A stretch of DNA of 64,000 nt from Corythucha ciliata (lineage: Eukaryota; Arthropoda; Insecta; Hemiptera; Tingidae), in assembly GCA_038030265.1 (NCBI GenBank), contig CM075938.1, forward strand, positions 54,243,189 through 54,307,188, in the 5' to 3' direction. Below are positions 32,637 through 42,342 of the stretch, one piece after another. The notes under the pieces are model-generated. The model ran no database searches and had not been told where the DNA came from. It worked only from the letters and a program-made list of their open reading frames with translations. The translations under genes were made by a program, and so were the position numbers. Position 1 is the first letter of the stretch. Every line of letters begins with the position of its first letter.

Positions 32637-32709
32637 GCTCCCCGGCGGGATTTGAACCCGCAACCTCTGGATTACCAGTCCAGCACGCTGCCATTTGCGC
32701 CACGGAGAC
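32637..32709 (-). tRNA. tRNA-like gene, anticodon GGT (Thr by anticodon), left arm
   Basis: Same 73-base sequence as 32812-32884 in inverted orientation. A complete cloverleaf can be drawn, with A box TGGCGCAAATGG, anticodon loop CTGGTAA, B box GGTTCAAATCC and a six-T terminator just after the 3' end. See the right-arm copy for details. Confidence 0.75.
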
Positions 32710-32811
32710 GCCTATGGGAGTCGTACTCCGAGGGATAAGCTAGTTTCGAGAAACAATGGACCTGGGTGGGGTTCGTCTTAGCTTATCCCTCGGAGTACGA
32801 CTCCCATAGGC

Positions 32812-32884
32812 GTCTCCGTGGCGCAAATGGCAGCGTGCTGGACTGGTAATCCAGAGGTTGCGGGTTCAAATCCCGCCGGGGAGC
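32812..32884 (+). tRNA. tRNA-like gene, anticodon GGT (Thr by anticodon), right arm
   Basis: Acceptor GTCTCCG/CGGGGAG pairs except G1-G72 (one G-U). D stem GCGC/GCGT, anticodon stem CTGGA/TCCAG with loop CTGGTAA (positions 34-36 GGT), variable AGGTT, T stem GCGGG/CCCGC with loop TTCAAAT. Pol III boxes are intact and TTTTTT lies at 32886-32891. Eukaryotic threonine ACC/ACT codons are normally read by AGT, so GGT is unexpected. From memory, the body resembles eukaryotic tRNA-Arg(TCT). It is either a diverged tRNA pseudogene, a tRNA-derived SINE head, or an active odd tRNA. Confidence 0.75.
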
Positions 32885-33011
32885 CATTTTTTCTCGAAAC
32901 TCGAATCGTGTTGGGCTATGCCCTTCCATCGTCGTCCGGATAATATCAGTCTAATTAATTTACTAATTAAAATACCGGCGACAGATTTATTCATTAATAT
33001 CCATCTAACAA

Positions 33012-33438
33012 TATATAGCCTAGTCTGAGACAGGCATTGAAGATTTGGGTGACTAATACTAATGTCTTTCGAGGTATGTGGATTAGCAAGGGACGAGTTA
33101 TATTATCGTTTCCAGGGGCCTTCCTACATGCAGAGCGACGAATGACATTTTTTCCTTGTGCAGGTCGGAAGAAGTCATAAAAGGGACTCAGCTGTAGGGG
33201 GGATGTTAATGACTCTTGTACATCATCTTCAATTGGGCTTGGTTGTGGATTAGGGGTGAAATGTTTTTCCAAGATTGTCGAGAAAAGTTCAACCTTTTCC
33301 ATCGGTGTGGAGTACCAACGTTGGTTCGACTTGAGAGGAGGGATGTCAGGACGTTCTTTAATGAGTTGCTTCGTTTTTCGCCATAATGATCCATCACTAC
33401 TATCCAACACGGACAGGTCTCTTTTGTTTATTTCTTCA
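33012..33438 (-). pseudogene. Jockey ORF2: linker and start of RT
   Basis: Reads EINKRDLSVLDSSDGSLWRK, a linker with MEKVELFSTILEKHF, then CRKAPGNDNITRPLLIH (the KAPG.D.I entry to the RT) and IFNACLRLGYI, where the tRNA palindrome interrupts. No stop occurs within this piece before the insertion. Confidence 0.85.
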
Positions 33439-33795
33439 CGGAAAAAAAAGCTCGGTATTCTAAGTCGCTAAAAATTACCGAGTTGAGTTCGATCGCTAAC
33501 TTGTACCTTAAAAATCGGTTAAAAATTTGCTTCAAAGAACCCCTCTCACGTTTTTAACGACTTCTTACGGAGTGTGAAATGTTAGTCGTTTAGGAATCGC
33601 TTTAAATATGCGAATGAATAACTGATATTTAAACGACTGGGAAAATAACTAAAACGAGCTACTCGTTGGAAAAAAAGACTCGATTAAAAAGTATGGGGCT
33701 TTAAACGACTGTGTAGCGATATGACACTAACTAGTCGGTAAATTGGAAATAATCGGTAAAGTTTTAGTGATGTATACTCCTTTTTCGTCGGTTGA

Positions 33796-33881
33796 ATTTC
33801 GGTTGTTCAAGCAAGACACTCGTTGAAAAAGTACTACTTGATGAAACATATCGAGTTGGAACCGACTGTACACGACTACCC
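33796..33881. repeat. direct repeat, partner at 35375-35457
   Basis: GGTTGTTCAAGCAAGACACT through CGAGTTGGAACCGACTGTAC is repeated almost exactly 1.58 kb further in, suggesting internal duplication within the CACGG element. Confidence 0.85.
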
Positions 33882-33899
33882 CGTATCTTTTAGTTCTTG

Positions 33900-35370
33900 A
33901 TAAAAAAAATTGGAGTTCCTCAATTCTGATCTGAATTAGCAATATGTCTTTATAGTTATCTATAGTTTCATCGTACCTACGGATAGCTCTCATGTGTTCA
34001 GCATTCAGCAATTAAGAAATACGAGGTTCACGATTTTTCATGAACACACCCTATAATTTAACATTTCACTTTTATAAGTTTGCGTAGATGTTTACGAGGT
34101 AATCCATGGTTGATTCATGCTTACTCCCCAAAACTATAGTGATTGAGCTAATACATTTAAACTCTCAACAATTTCTAATTTTTTACCTGCCAACCGAAGG
34201 CCCCCCTAGCCCCCCCCCCCCCAGTTAGCACCCTTGAAAAATTTGTCCTATACCTCAAAGGCTCGATCCAAAAACCAACTTTTGGTGTATCAAAAAAAGG
34301 TTACCACAAGTCATAAACAAAGGAAGTAGATGGATTTACAAAACAGTACGGGAGAGGTTGCAGGGGTTGTATGAAGCAAAACCGTTCAGCTTGAGGTAGG
34401 AAACGAATATGGAAGGCACCCTTCGTGAAATGCGTATGATGCAAAAATAATATTAAGAAATTCAAGTAATGACGAAGAGTGGAGACCCCGGCTCAAAGTC
34501 GAAGCTAAGGCGCAGGCCCATATACTCGTAGTCCGCAATCGCTCTTGCCTCGTTCACGGTGCACGTTACTCGCTTAAAAGTCAGGCGTAAGTCGTTTGAC
34601 TCTCGATGGAAGAGTTCAGGGACGCGTGGTGGTCTGGTGGGAGAGGTCAGATCTCTGCTAAAGCTTCTCATTTGGAAGTCGGATTGAGCAGTACATGGTG
34701 GTTTACATTCAGTTCGTATTGTATTGTATTACACCTTCTTGCATTGTGTCTAAACGTCTTAAGAATTCATTTTACTTAAACTGCGTGACAGCGGAGTCAG
34801 CGTGCAATTCCTTCCGTCCTAGGTAAGTTTTCTTTGTTTTCTTTTATGCGTGTTTGCATGAGCGTTAGACATTGAGTGCAATTTTATGAGACAAATCAGT
34901 CAAGTCGTGCTTATTATTGGAAGGCTAATATTTTAATAACTTAACAAGGTATACACTATTGCCTTCAAGCAATGCTCCAAGTCTTTCCTCGCGTTTATTT
35001 CGGAGGGATTGCCTAAACCGTTAGCAGGTTGTGGTTGAGAATCTTCTTAACGTATGAGGCCTAAGAGAAATTACGATAGGAAAAATTATCCTTATTAATA
35101 TTAAATTTTCCTTATTATTCTCGTATTTATAAAGCATATTTTTGTGTCTTTCTGTTTGTGTCTTGTGAATTATCACGGCGTGAGGCGGGAATGCTTTCCC
35201 TCCCAGCCCGATCCTCATGACGCCTGATGCCTAGCTCTCAGTTTCCATAACTTGTCACTGAGCGCCTGTTCCACATCATTAGTTTTTAATTTTAATTTCA
35301 ATTTTATTTTAAGACCAAAACATACGATGAAGGAGGAGACTCCCATCTCCTTCTGATTTCACTGCCGTTT
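33900..35370. other. interior of the CACGG element, no clear gene
   Basis: Unassigned AT-rich sequence with a C run near 34207-34222. A 69-codon minus frame at 34671-34462 shows no recognised domain. Confidence 0.3.
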
Positions 35371-35488
35371 GCAGTTCGGTTGTTCAAGCAAGACACTCGT
35401 TGAAAAAGTACTACTTGATGAAACATATCGAGTTGGAACCGACTGTACAAGTACAAGGTAGTGGCCAACTGAAGAATCACCATGCAGC

Positions 35489-35785
35489 ATGAACTGGCTG
35501 AATTCGTGGCGTAAACAAAATCCCGAAGTAAAAAAGCGTATTCGTCGAGCTAAACGTCGAGTTCGGACGGACATGTTACCGGAAAAAAAGATGAAACCCG
35601 ATTTATGTGAGACTCGTATGTGAAAGCGACCAAACTTGAATGTAAGACTTATTATAGGCTCAAGAAAATAAAAAAGAATAATGCTATATACAGGCTAATA
35701 GGTCTTATACATTTCAGCTATCGCACGAGAAATCAAAAATTATGAAGATATTCTGACCAAGGAGCCAATGCCAGTGAAAAATTGA
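35489..35785 (+). CDS. possible small two-exon gene inside the CACGG element
   Basis: ATG at 35489 opens MNWLNSWRKQNPEVKKRIRR, very basic. Splicing at TTTAT/GTGAGA (35606/35607) to ACATTTCAG/CTATCG (35717/35718) keeps the frame and adds IAREIKNYEDILTKEPMPV, with a stop at 35783-35785, 61 residues in all. The intron would be 111 bases. No family recognised. It might be the N-terminus or a remnant of an element-encoded DNA-binding protein. Weakly supported. Confidence 0.3.
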
Positions 35786-36525
35786 ATAACCTCGTCCTGC
35801 GTGCTTGGGACGAAAGTTGCCCACTAATTCAAAGGAGGAAAAGTGGCTGCTGAGGGCACTTAACGATCGTTTATTGGGAATACCCCTTATTTAAAAAATA
35901 GAATAAACGGCCTAATTTTGGTAAGAATACATTTTTGCCCCGTTAATAATGAATCCGTATTATGTGTGATTGTGATCCCATTTGCACGGAAATTCTGCTT
36001 TGGGACAGTTCATTTCCACTGTTTTCCCCATAAACATGTGATTTTATGAAGAGTAGAATTGCTCTGCCCCGGGGCACATATTTGGGAAAATGGAAAACGC
36101 TATTATAATTTTTATTGTTATTGAGTGTAGTTCTGTTTTATCTGTGCAGGTCGCAAATACTTCAAAAACTACATTCCACTATGAAGGATGTGACTCAAAA
36201 GTTGCGGACGTAGAACTACAATTTATGAATTGGCTTGCAGAGAAAAAAATTCGGTTGGCCCTATCTCAGGCAGTGACTAATTTTTCGTGCCTCTTGTAAT
36301 AAGAAATATTAAACTAATTATTTAATGTTATATCATTTTATTTTCAGTCAATATTATTTTATTTTACCAAACGTCAATAAAACATGGAACGTTTTGTGTA
36401 TTTGTTTTAATCACTCGATTTTTCGAATGCCATTATTTCCGAAACTCCTCTGCATTATTGAGCGGTTGCGAAAATAAGCTTTAACCACTTTTATTACCAA
36501 TGCAAAAAAAAAAAAAACACTTTTA

Positions 36526-37626
36526 TCATGCACGTGAACCTGGCGGCACACATATCACCAAACACGACGAAAATGGCGCCATTCGTTTGTTTACTGTTTG
36601 TTTACGTTTGTTTAGCCAAAATTTTCGTTTGTTTAGCCCTGCAAAATACAATTTTTTAAAAAACAAAATGTGTGCCACCAACTTCACGCAACGGCGCACA
36701 TGACCCCAATCGTTTGTTTCGCTACATATTCAGACACAACTTCGTTTGTTTACGTTTGTTTAGCCCAAATTTTCGTTTGTTTAGCCCTGCAACATACAAT
36801 TTTTTGAAAAACAAAATGTGTGCCGCCAACTTCACGCAACGGCACACATGACCACAATCGTTTGTTTCGCTACATATTCGGACAGAACTTCGTTTGTTTA
36901 CGTTTGTTTAGCCCAAATTTTCGTTTGTTTAGCCCAGCAAAACATGCATTTATGAGAAAATACGTCGTGTGTGCCGCCAACTTGCGGGAAGTTGGCGGCA
37001 CACATGATGTATTTTCCCATAAATACATGTTTTGCTGGGCTAAACAAACGAAAATTTGGGCTAAACAAACGAAAATTTGGACTAAACAAACGAAGTTCTG
37101 TCCGAATATGTAGCGAAACAAACGATTAGGGTCATGTGTGCCGTTGCGTGAAGTTGGCGGCACACATGATGTATCTTCTCATAAATACATGTTTTGCTGG
37201 GCTAAACAAATGAAAATTTGGGCTAAACAAACGAAAATTTGGGCTAAACAAACGTAAACAAACGAAGTTCTGTCCGAATATGTAGCGAAACAAACGGTTG
37301 TGGTCATGTGTGCCGTTGCGTGAAGTTGGAGGCACACATTTTGTTTTTCAAAAAATTGTATGTTGCAGGGCTAAACAAACGAAAATTTGGGCTAAACAAA
37401 CGTAAACAAACGAAGTTGTGTCTGAATATGTAGCGAAACAAACGATTGCGGTCATGTGTGCCGTTGCGTGAAGTTGGCGGCACACATTTTGTTTTTTAAA
37501 AAACTGTATTTTGCAGGGCTAAACAAACGAAAATTTGGACTAAACAAACGTAAACAAACAGTAAACAAACGAATGGCGCCATTTTCGTCGTGTTTGGTGA
37601 TATGTGTGCCGCCAGGTTCACGTGCA
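36526..37626. mobile_element. 1.1-kb palindrome built from ~150-bp units with CGTTTGTTTA motifs
   Basis: The outer ends GCACGTGAACCTGGCGGCAC and its reverse complement (37605-37624) bound the structure, followed inward by GGCGCCATTCGTTTG and its complement. The centre is GCCAACTT-GCGGG-AAGTTGGC at 36976-36996. The left arm holds about three units and the right arm about four, each with GGCGGCACACAT-type edges, ACAATCGTTTGTTTCGCTAC and several CGTTTGTTTA boxes. Frames in it with repeated FVCLAQ/RLFSPNF patterns are repeat products, not genes. Confidence 0.8.
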
Positions 37627-37639
37627 TACTTTAATCGAA

Positions 37640-38340
37640 AATGTGCTATATTAAGATACTTTCCAGTAGTGTTTGATGACATCTACTGAACAGTATATTA
37701 ATAAGCTCAGACTCGAAAAAAGTGCTAATTCATTCAGTTCAAGCATTTTCTACCGAGATTATTATAAATAAACTCGATAGGAACTCGCTTAAGAACAAAT
37801 ATTTGTAAATAAATGATTTGATACCGAGTGAGTTCTGTTGACAATCGCTGGGGGCTCTGGTTAAAACGAATCTCTGAAGATTACAGACTTTAAACCGAGA
37901 GCACTCGGTTAAGCTCTATAGGAACTCGCTAAAGATCAACTCTTTGAAAATTAGTGACTTAATATCGAGTATATTCTGTCTATAATCGTTAGGGGGTCGT
38001 TTTAAAACGAATCATTAAAAATTACAGACTTACCACCGAGCAACTCAGCTAAAACTCGATATTGTCTCGGTTAATCCTGAATATCTAAATATCACAGACT
38101 TTGAACAGAGTACACTCGGTTCAAGTTCTATAGGGACTCGCTTAACAAGAAAGTACCGACTTTTTACCGATTACGTAAAAGTATTCGGTTAAAATTAAGC
38201 AAGGCAAGTCGGTTAAAATTAAGTCGTTAAAATTTTACCGATCTCTGGTTTAACGAGTTCAGTCGCATTACTGTCGGTTGTCATCTTTTTAGCGACTTTA
38301 CTCGTTTAAGTTTTACCGAAAATCAGCCCCCTTTTTTTTT
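37640..38340. repeat. right subterminal region of the CACGG element
   Basis: Tandem-like blocks of about 130-160 bp with ACTCGCT(T)AA, AAATTACAGACTT and CCGAG.ACTCGGTTAA recur at about 37765-38150, followed by CGGTTAAAATTAAG words up to the terminus. Confidence 0.65.
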
Positions 38341-38345
38341 CCGTG

Positions 38346-39375
38346 TTGTTTTTCCTTAATGAGAGCTTCATTTAAATCATTCGTAGCTCGGTTTAGTGCA
38401 GTTTTATGTGCGGGGTAACGGGTGAGGTCCCACAGACGTTTAGCTGATCTTTTGACCTGAAGGAGCTGGACAATGTGAGGGGGCGATGGCTTATGCCGAT
38501 GTGCGGTGCTGGTGATTGGTTGTTGGGAGGCCTCTGTTGCAGCAAACTGAATCATCCTTGTCAAGTTGGCAGTCGCTATATCCACATCTTTTGGAGTTTT
38601 CAGTGGGATTTGTGTGTCTGTTGCAGCTGAGAGGAGGCCTTTGTATTTGTCCCAGTCAATTTTATTTGTTTGGATTCGATGCGATCTAGTTGAGGGTGAA
38701 GCTTGTATTTTCAGTAGAACTGGAAGGTGGTCTGAACTCAAATCATGTAGGACTTCAGGATGCGATGAGTTAGAATAAACATTCTTTGAGAGGAAAAAAT
38801 CAAGAATGTCCGGGGAGTGCGCAGGGTTGTCGGGGTAGTGTGTGGCTTCCGATGGGAATATAGCTTCAATATTACGAGCATGAATCAGGTTGATCAGACT
38901 CAGTCCTCGAGGATTTGACGTTGTTGAGCCCCATCTTGGGGTGCTTGGCATTAAGGTCGCCGCCAATAATGAAATTTGGTCCCATATTTTGAATTATCGT
39001 CTGAAAAACAGATTCTCTCACAATATTTTCAGGTGCCGAGTAGAATGCAGCAACAGTGTAGTTACGACCAATTATGGAAATATTAATGCGGGATATTTGA
39101 TAATTGTTTTCTTTTATGGGTGGTAAATCGTTATGAGTTAATGAAGCTTTAATATATATGGAAGAACCACCTTTCCTTTGATTGGAGGGATGATCGGCCC
39201 GAGTAAACTTATATCCAGGAATGAAGAAATTGATATGGGGAGACAATTTTGTTTCGGTAAGCAATATGACATCAATGTCGTTAGCTTTCAAGAAGAGATC
39301 GAGCTCGTGAAATTTCCCGTAGACTCCTCTACAGTTCCAAGTGCAAATGTTGAGTCTAGCAGGTCCAGAACTCAT
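38346..39375 (-). pseudogene. Jockey ORF2: apurinic-like endonuclease
   Basis: Starts MSSGPARLNICTWNCRGVYG, overlapping the ORF1 stop by a few bases. Endonuclease motifs: TWNCRG, LLTETKLS, YKFTRADH, GGSSIYIK, VAAFYSAP and FIIGGDLNAKHPKWGS. A one-base insertion within the last motif (near 38945) shifts the frame. Then GLSLINLIHARNI, SPDILDFFLSKN and LSSDHLPVLLKI (the catalytic SDH) follow. The linker continues with RHKPSPPHI and NEALIKEKQ, where the CACGG element interrupts. One indel separates this domain from integrity. Confidence 0.9.
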
Positions 39376-40442
39376 GATTTAGTTATTTTAGGGAGAAGTT
39401 GAGTGAGTGCTAGTACAAGAGGCTGCACGAGAGATAGCAGTTGGTCGATTTTTTGTAGGAGTTGCTTCATGTGTGATTCGGAATCTTCTGAGTTTGGTTT
39501 GGAAATTGGACTAGTTAAAGCGTGAGCATATGAACCAACGTTGTTGTGGGGTTGTACATTATTACGGTTTATTTCATTTCGGTTGGACGTTAGTGCCTGG
39601 ATCCTTGAGGGGGGGGGGGAGATCATTCTTGCTTTTTGGAGTTGAACGTGCACTGGACACCCTCGATAATTCGCTGTGTGCGCTCCGTGACAATTAGTGC
39701 AAATTGGGGGCGAATTCGGGGGTCGAGGGCACGACTGCGTAGAATGAAGGCCGTCACACTTGACACATCGTTCTTTTTTATGACAGTAGTTCCTTGAGTG
39801 ACCAAATTCTTGGCACTTGACACATTGAATTACTGTGCGTTTTGGGCGAGGGGGTTCTATTTTCACCACGGCATGGTACAGCCTATTCAAGTTGTAGATT
39901 TCTGGATTTTTTGCATTGGGTTTGAGATCAACAAAAAACATTGATAGAGGGGCCTTAGTAACTGGATGCAGTACTGGAAGGATTTGAGTGGCTTCGTATC
40001 CATGAGTACCGAGCTCGTCTTTGATAATATTAATATCAGTTGTATGGTGAAGACCTCGGATGACAACTCTGAAGGCTCGCTCGCTTTTCAATTGATAAGT
40101 GTAGTATTCTGCTTTTTTTTCTTCGAGAAATTTGATTGCTTTTCGGTAGCCGTCAATTGTTAGAAAATTTATCTTGACTTTATTATTATTTAATGAAGCG
40201 TATTTGAAAGTTGTAGGTTCGAAACTACGGAATTCTTCTATTGCCAAGTTTATATTAGTGACGTTATGAATGAATATCGGGGGTGGGGAAATAACTTTCT
40301 CTACTGACGCTTGAGGAACTGTATCAGTACTCATTTCTTCGATCTCAGCAAGTGGTCCAAATGGATTTGGTGTAATTACTGAGTCGTTAGGTCTCATCTT
40401 TTTCCGTACTGGATGTTGATTCTTGGGCCCGTTCGGTCCCAT
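39372..40442 (-). CDS. Jockey ORF1 protein (gag-like, zinc knuckles)
   Basis: Intact 356-residue frame. The middle has an RNA-recognition-like fold region with FRVVIRGLHHTTDINIIKDE (residues about 128-147), typical of the PRE/C2HC region of arthropod Jockey ORF1. Three CCHC-type knuckles follow at about residues 215-275 (CVKCQEFGHSRNYC, CVKCDGLHSTQSC, CTNCHGAHTANYRGC). The C-terminal part is helical with LLQKIDQLLSLVQPLVL. It would bind element RNA in the cytoplasm. Start chosen at MGPNGPKNQ; the frame is unbroken to TAA. Confidence 0.92.
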   Translation of the reverse strand: MGPNGPKNQHPVRKKMRPNDSVITPNPFGPLAEIEEMSTDTVPQASVEKVISPPPIFIHNVTNINLAIEEFRSFEPTTFKYASLNNNKVKINFLTIDGYRKAIKFLEEKKAEYYTYQLKSERAFRVVIRGLHHTTDINIIKDELGTHGYEATQILPVLHPVTKAPLSMFFVDLKPNAKNPEIYNLNRLYHAVVKIEPPRPKRTVIQCVKCQEFGHSRNYCHKKERCVKCDGLHSTQSCPRPPNSPPICTNCHGAHTANYRGCPVHVQLQKARMISPPPSRIQALTSNRNEINRNNVQPHNNVGSYAHALTSPISKPNSEDSESHMKQLLQKIDQLLSLVQPLVLALTQLLPKITKS

Positions 40443-40610
40443 CGGTATTTGTCGGGGATTAGATTGCGCGACTCACGAAGATAAGATGCCGATATAATGA
40501 ACTATCAACACGAGCACAATAACAACAAACTCGCAGAGCACTCCGAGGTGTTGACTCTCAGAAGGTTTGTAAAACGCGCGATAAGAGACGAGAGAATAGG
40601 TCCGAACTTC
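40443..40610 (-). other. probable 5' UTR of the Jockey element
   Basis: Non-coding sequence upstream of ORF1. The 5' boundary against the P-element remnant is not resolved. Confidence 0.4.
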
Positions 40611-41435
40611 TTACTCCTGCTCTTTGAACAAACGTAATTTTGTGAATTTTTGCCTGATTTTTTGAGCATGAAGCCAGCAGTTTTTATTTTTAATGAAGTT
40701 TTTGATTCGGCAGTTCAAATATCTTTCTCCCACTGCTTGGATCAACCGGTACTTATAATTGTCTTCACCGATCAGGAAATGGCTTTGTTCCTCGAAAATA
40801 ATAAAATCAGAGGAAACTACTGTCAGAAAAGCAGTTATAAGATATTATAAGATAGGTGATGCCTGATTCCTTCAGCAAACACAAGCATTGCCTAACCAAG
40901 GACGATAATTGTTCAGAGGTAATTACACTCGTGAAGAAATACTCCAAAGGAATCTTCCAAATGCAATTGCAGAAAACCAAATGGAATACCAAAACATCTC
41001 TAGCGAGTGGCAAATTTTTGTCTTCTTTGTGATTACCGAAGCTTATGTGACCATACAAATGTTTCCCATCCCAATGAACGCCCCTTCTAATAGCCATGAC
41101 GTCAAAAATCACGGCACAAAGCAAATCCGGCTGCAGTTTACTTTTCTCTTTCAATGCTAGCAACCCGTCTTGACTAAATCCGGGCCGGCCATCAATCAAT
41201 CGAAATGGTCTTCGCTTGGGGCAAAACGGAGTTGAAGGTGGCTCTGACAAAATCATACGCTTTTGGTGACAAGAAATGGAAATGGAGCGTGACCGCAAAA
41301 TTTCTGAGAGATTCGTCGTACGACTTGTCCTTTTTTTGAAGTTTCAATTTTTGGAGTTGCCTTTTCAAGAGAGCTACTGTCGTTTTGCCAAGCTTTTGAG
41401 CAAGTTTCCCGTTCTCAGAAAAAAAAAAAAAAAAA
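40611..41435 (-). pseudogene. P-element/THAP9-like transposase fragment
   Basis: The minus strand from about 41420 reads LAQKLGKTTVALLKRQLQ, YDESLRNFAVTLHFHFLSPK, AYDFVRATFNSVLPQAKT. After a frameshift near 41190 it reads GRPGFSQDGLLALKEKS, LLCAVIFDVMAIRRGVHWDG, GHISFG, LPLARDVLVFHLVF and WKIPLEYFF. This succession (LR.FA.TLHF.S..AY..VR, LP, PGF...L, .D.M.IR, ALVF, WK.P..YFF) is that of the P-element transposase catalytic region. A further open piece lower down (YKYRLIQAVGERYLNCRIKN, ending KFTKLRLFKEQE and TAA at 40613-40611) may be its C-terminal end. The N-terminal THAP domain is missing. The fragment begins at an A/T run at 41412-41430. Confidence 0.75.
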
Positions 41436-41478
41436 AATGCTTCTGTTAGTCCAGTTAAATAAGAACTGAAAAGGGGGG

Positions 41479-41881
41479 TGTTGGGGCGGTTATTCCGTAC
41501 CCACGATTTTTATTGTTAATAATTACTGATGACACAATGTCATTAAATCCGGAGGACCGTGAAAGGAAAAATTAAACGGACTCACCTGGGCTCGTTCCAC
41601 AAAGAGTGTGGTGGGTGAGGATAGGACGGAGGGGAGTACGGGAAACTGCAGGCGCGACCGTTTAATTAGACCGACGTAATTTTGGTGTGTAATAATGATT
41701 GATCTGGGTAAAACAGCATTGAAACTTCTTTGAACGCTACGTATTAATTCGCTCGGGTGGCTGGGAGGACGGCGAACAACAAACTGGCCCTTTTCCCTTT
41801 TGATGTTGAGAAAAGGCGATAATAGAAGAAAGATTTTTATCTCCTCCCCTTCACTACGAACCTTGCCTTCACGCCTAAACA
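41479..41881 (-). repeat. BEL 3' LTR (403 bp)
   Basis: Nearly identical to 47795-48206. It lacks the 9 bases CTCGGTCCA present in the 5' copy at about 47918, and has A instead of G in GTAAAACAGCATTG. A short frame across it is not a gene. Confidence 0.95.
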
Positions 41882-42342
41882 TTCCCCCCACCCTGAAATA
41901 CTAAATTTCAGACCGACAAAATAAGGTGAATAAATAGAGGGAGTCAAGCATGGCCAAGATTGAAGGCTTAATGAAACCCATGAACTCTTAAGGCAGGATA
42001 AACAATAAATATACGAAAATGTTCCACAGATCAATGAAAACGGAGAGTTCGTAAAATAACTGAGGAGAAAAAGAGTCGAACAAAACAAACTGTGCAGCAA
42101 ATAAGTAAAGAGGAAAGTGATCAAACCAACAATTCATAGAATAAATAACCAGAAAGTTTGTCAAACCAACAAACAGAATAAATAAATAGAAAATTTGTCA
42201 AACCAACAAACAATTTTTGAGAGGAATAAATAGAAAATGTGTCGAACCAACAAACAGAATAAATAAATAGAAAAATGTTCAAATCAACAACGGATAGTGA
42301 GGCATCCTAACGGTATCAACAAAATTGACGACGATCACTCGA

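Larger units (their letters stand above)
32555..33011. mobile_element. 457-bp insert: perfect inverted repeat with two tRNA genes, 11-bp target duplication
   Basis: Arms 32555-32742 and 32779-32966 are 188 bp each and appear identical in inverted orientation. The 36-base spacer is 32743-32778, and a 45-base unpaired tail is at 32967-33011. TATATAGCCTA occurs at 32544-32554 and again at 33012-33022, flanking the insert as an 11-bp direct repeat. It splits the Jockey RT between CLRLGYI and YIPSEWK. Each arm carries one tRNA-like gene pointing away from the spacer. The mechanism is unknown: SINE-like retroposition or double-strand-break filling are possible. Confidence 0.85.
33439..38345. mobile_element. 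4.9-kb DNA element with CACGGAAAAAAAA termini, inserted in Jockey ORF2
   Basis: Left end CACGGAAAAAAAAGC and right end, inverted, CACGGAAAAAAAAAG, flanked by TT on each side (33437-33438 and 38346-38347). Deleting it and one TT restores EKQEINKRD in the Jockey frame. Both subterminal regions are dense in CGGTTAAA, CGACT and ACTCG words in both orientations. Contents: a direct ~85-bp repeat (33796-33881 and 35375-35457), a possible small spliced ORF (35489-35785), and a 1.1-kb palindrome. No known transposase was recognised. CAC termini with a 2-bp duplication hint at CMC/CACTA-like elements, but this is not firm. Confidence 0.7.
31297..40442 (-). mobile_element. Jockey-clade non-LTR retrotransposon, split by two insertions
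   Basis: In minus-strand order: 5' UTR above 40442, ORF1 40442-39372, ORF2 endonuclease 39375-38346, [4.9-kb CACGG element 38345-33439], ORF2 linker and RT start 33438-33012, [tRNA palindrome 33011-32555], RT and C-terminal domain 32554-31297. Removing each insert with one target copy joins the ORF2 frame without gain or loss. The net length is about 4 kb, normal for the clade. ORF1 and ORF2 overlap by four bases. Confidence 0.85.

Noticed and set aside
36820..37335. Frames with repeated FVCLAQ and RLFSPNF patterns, including cross-strand near-identical proteins
   Set aside because: They are translations of the palindromic repeat units, and the same peptides appear on both strands.
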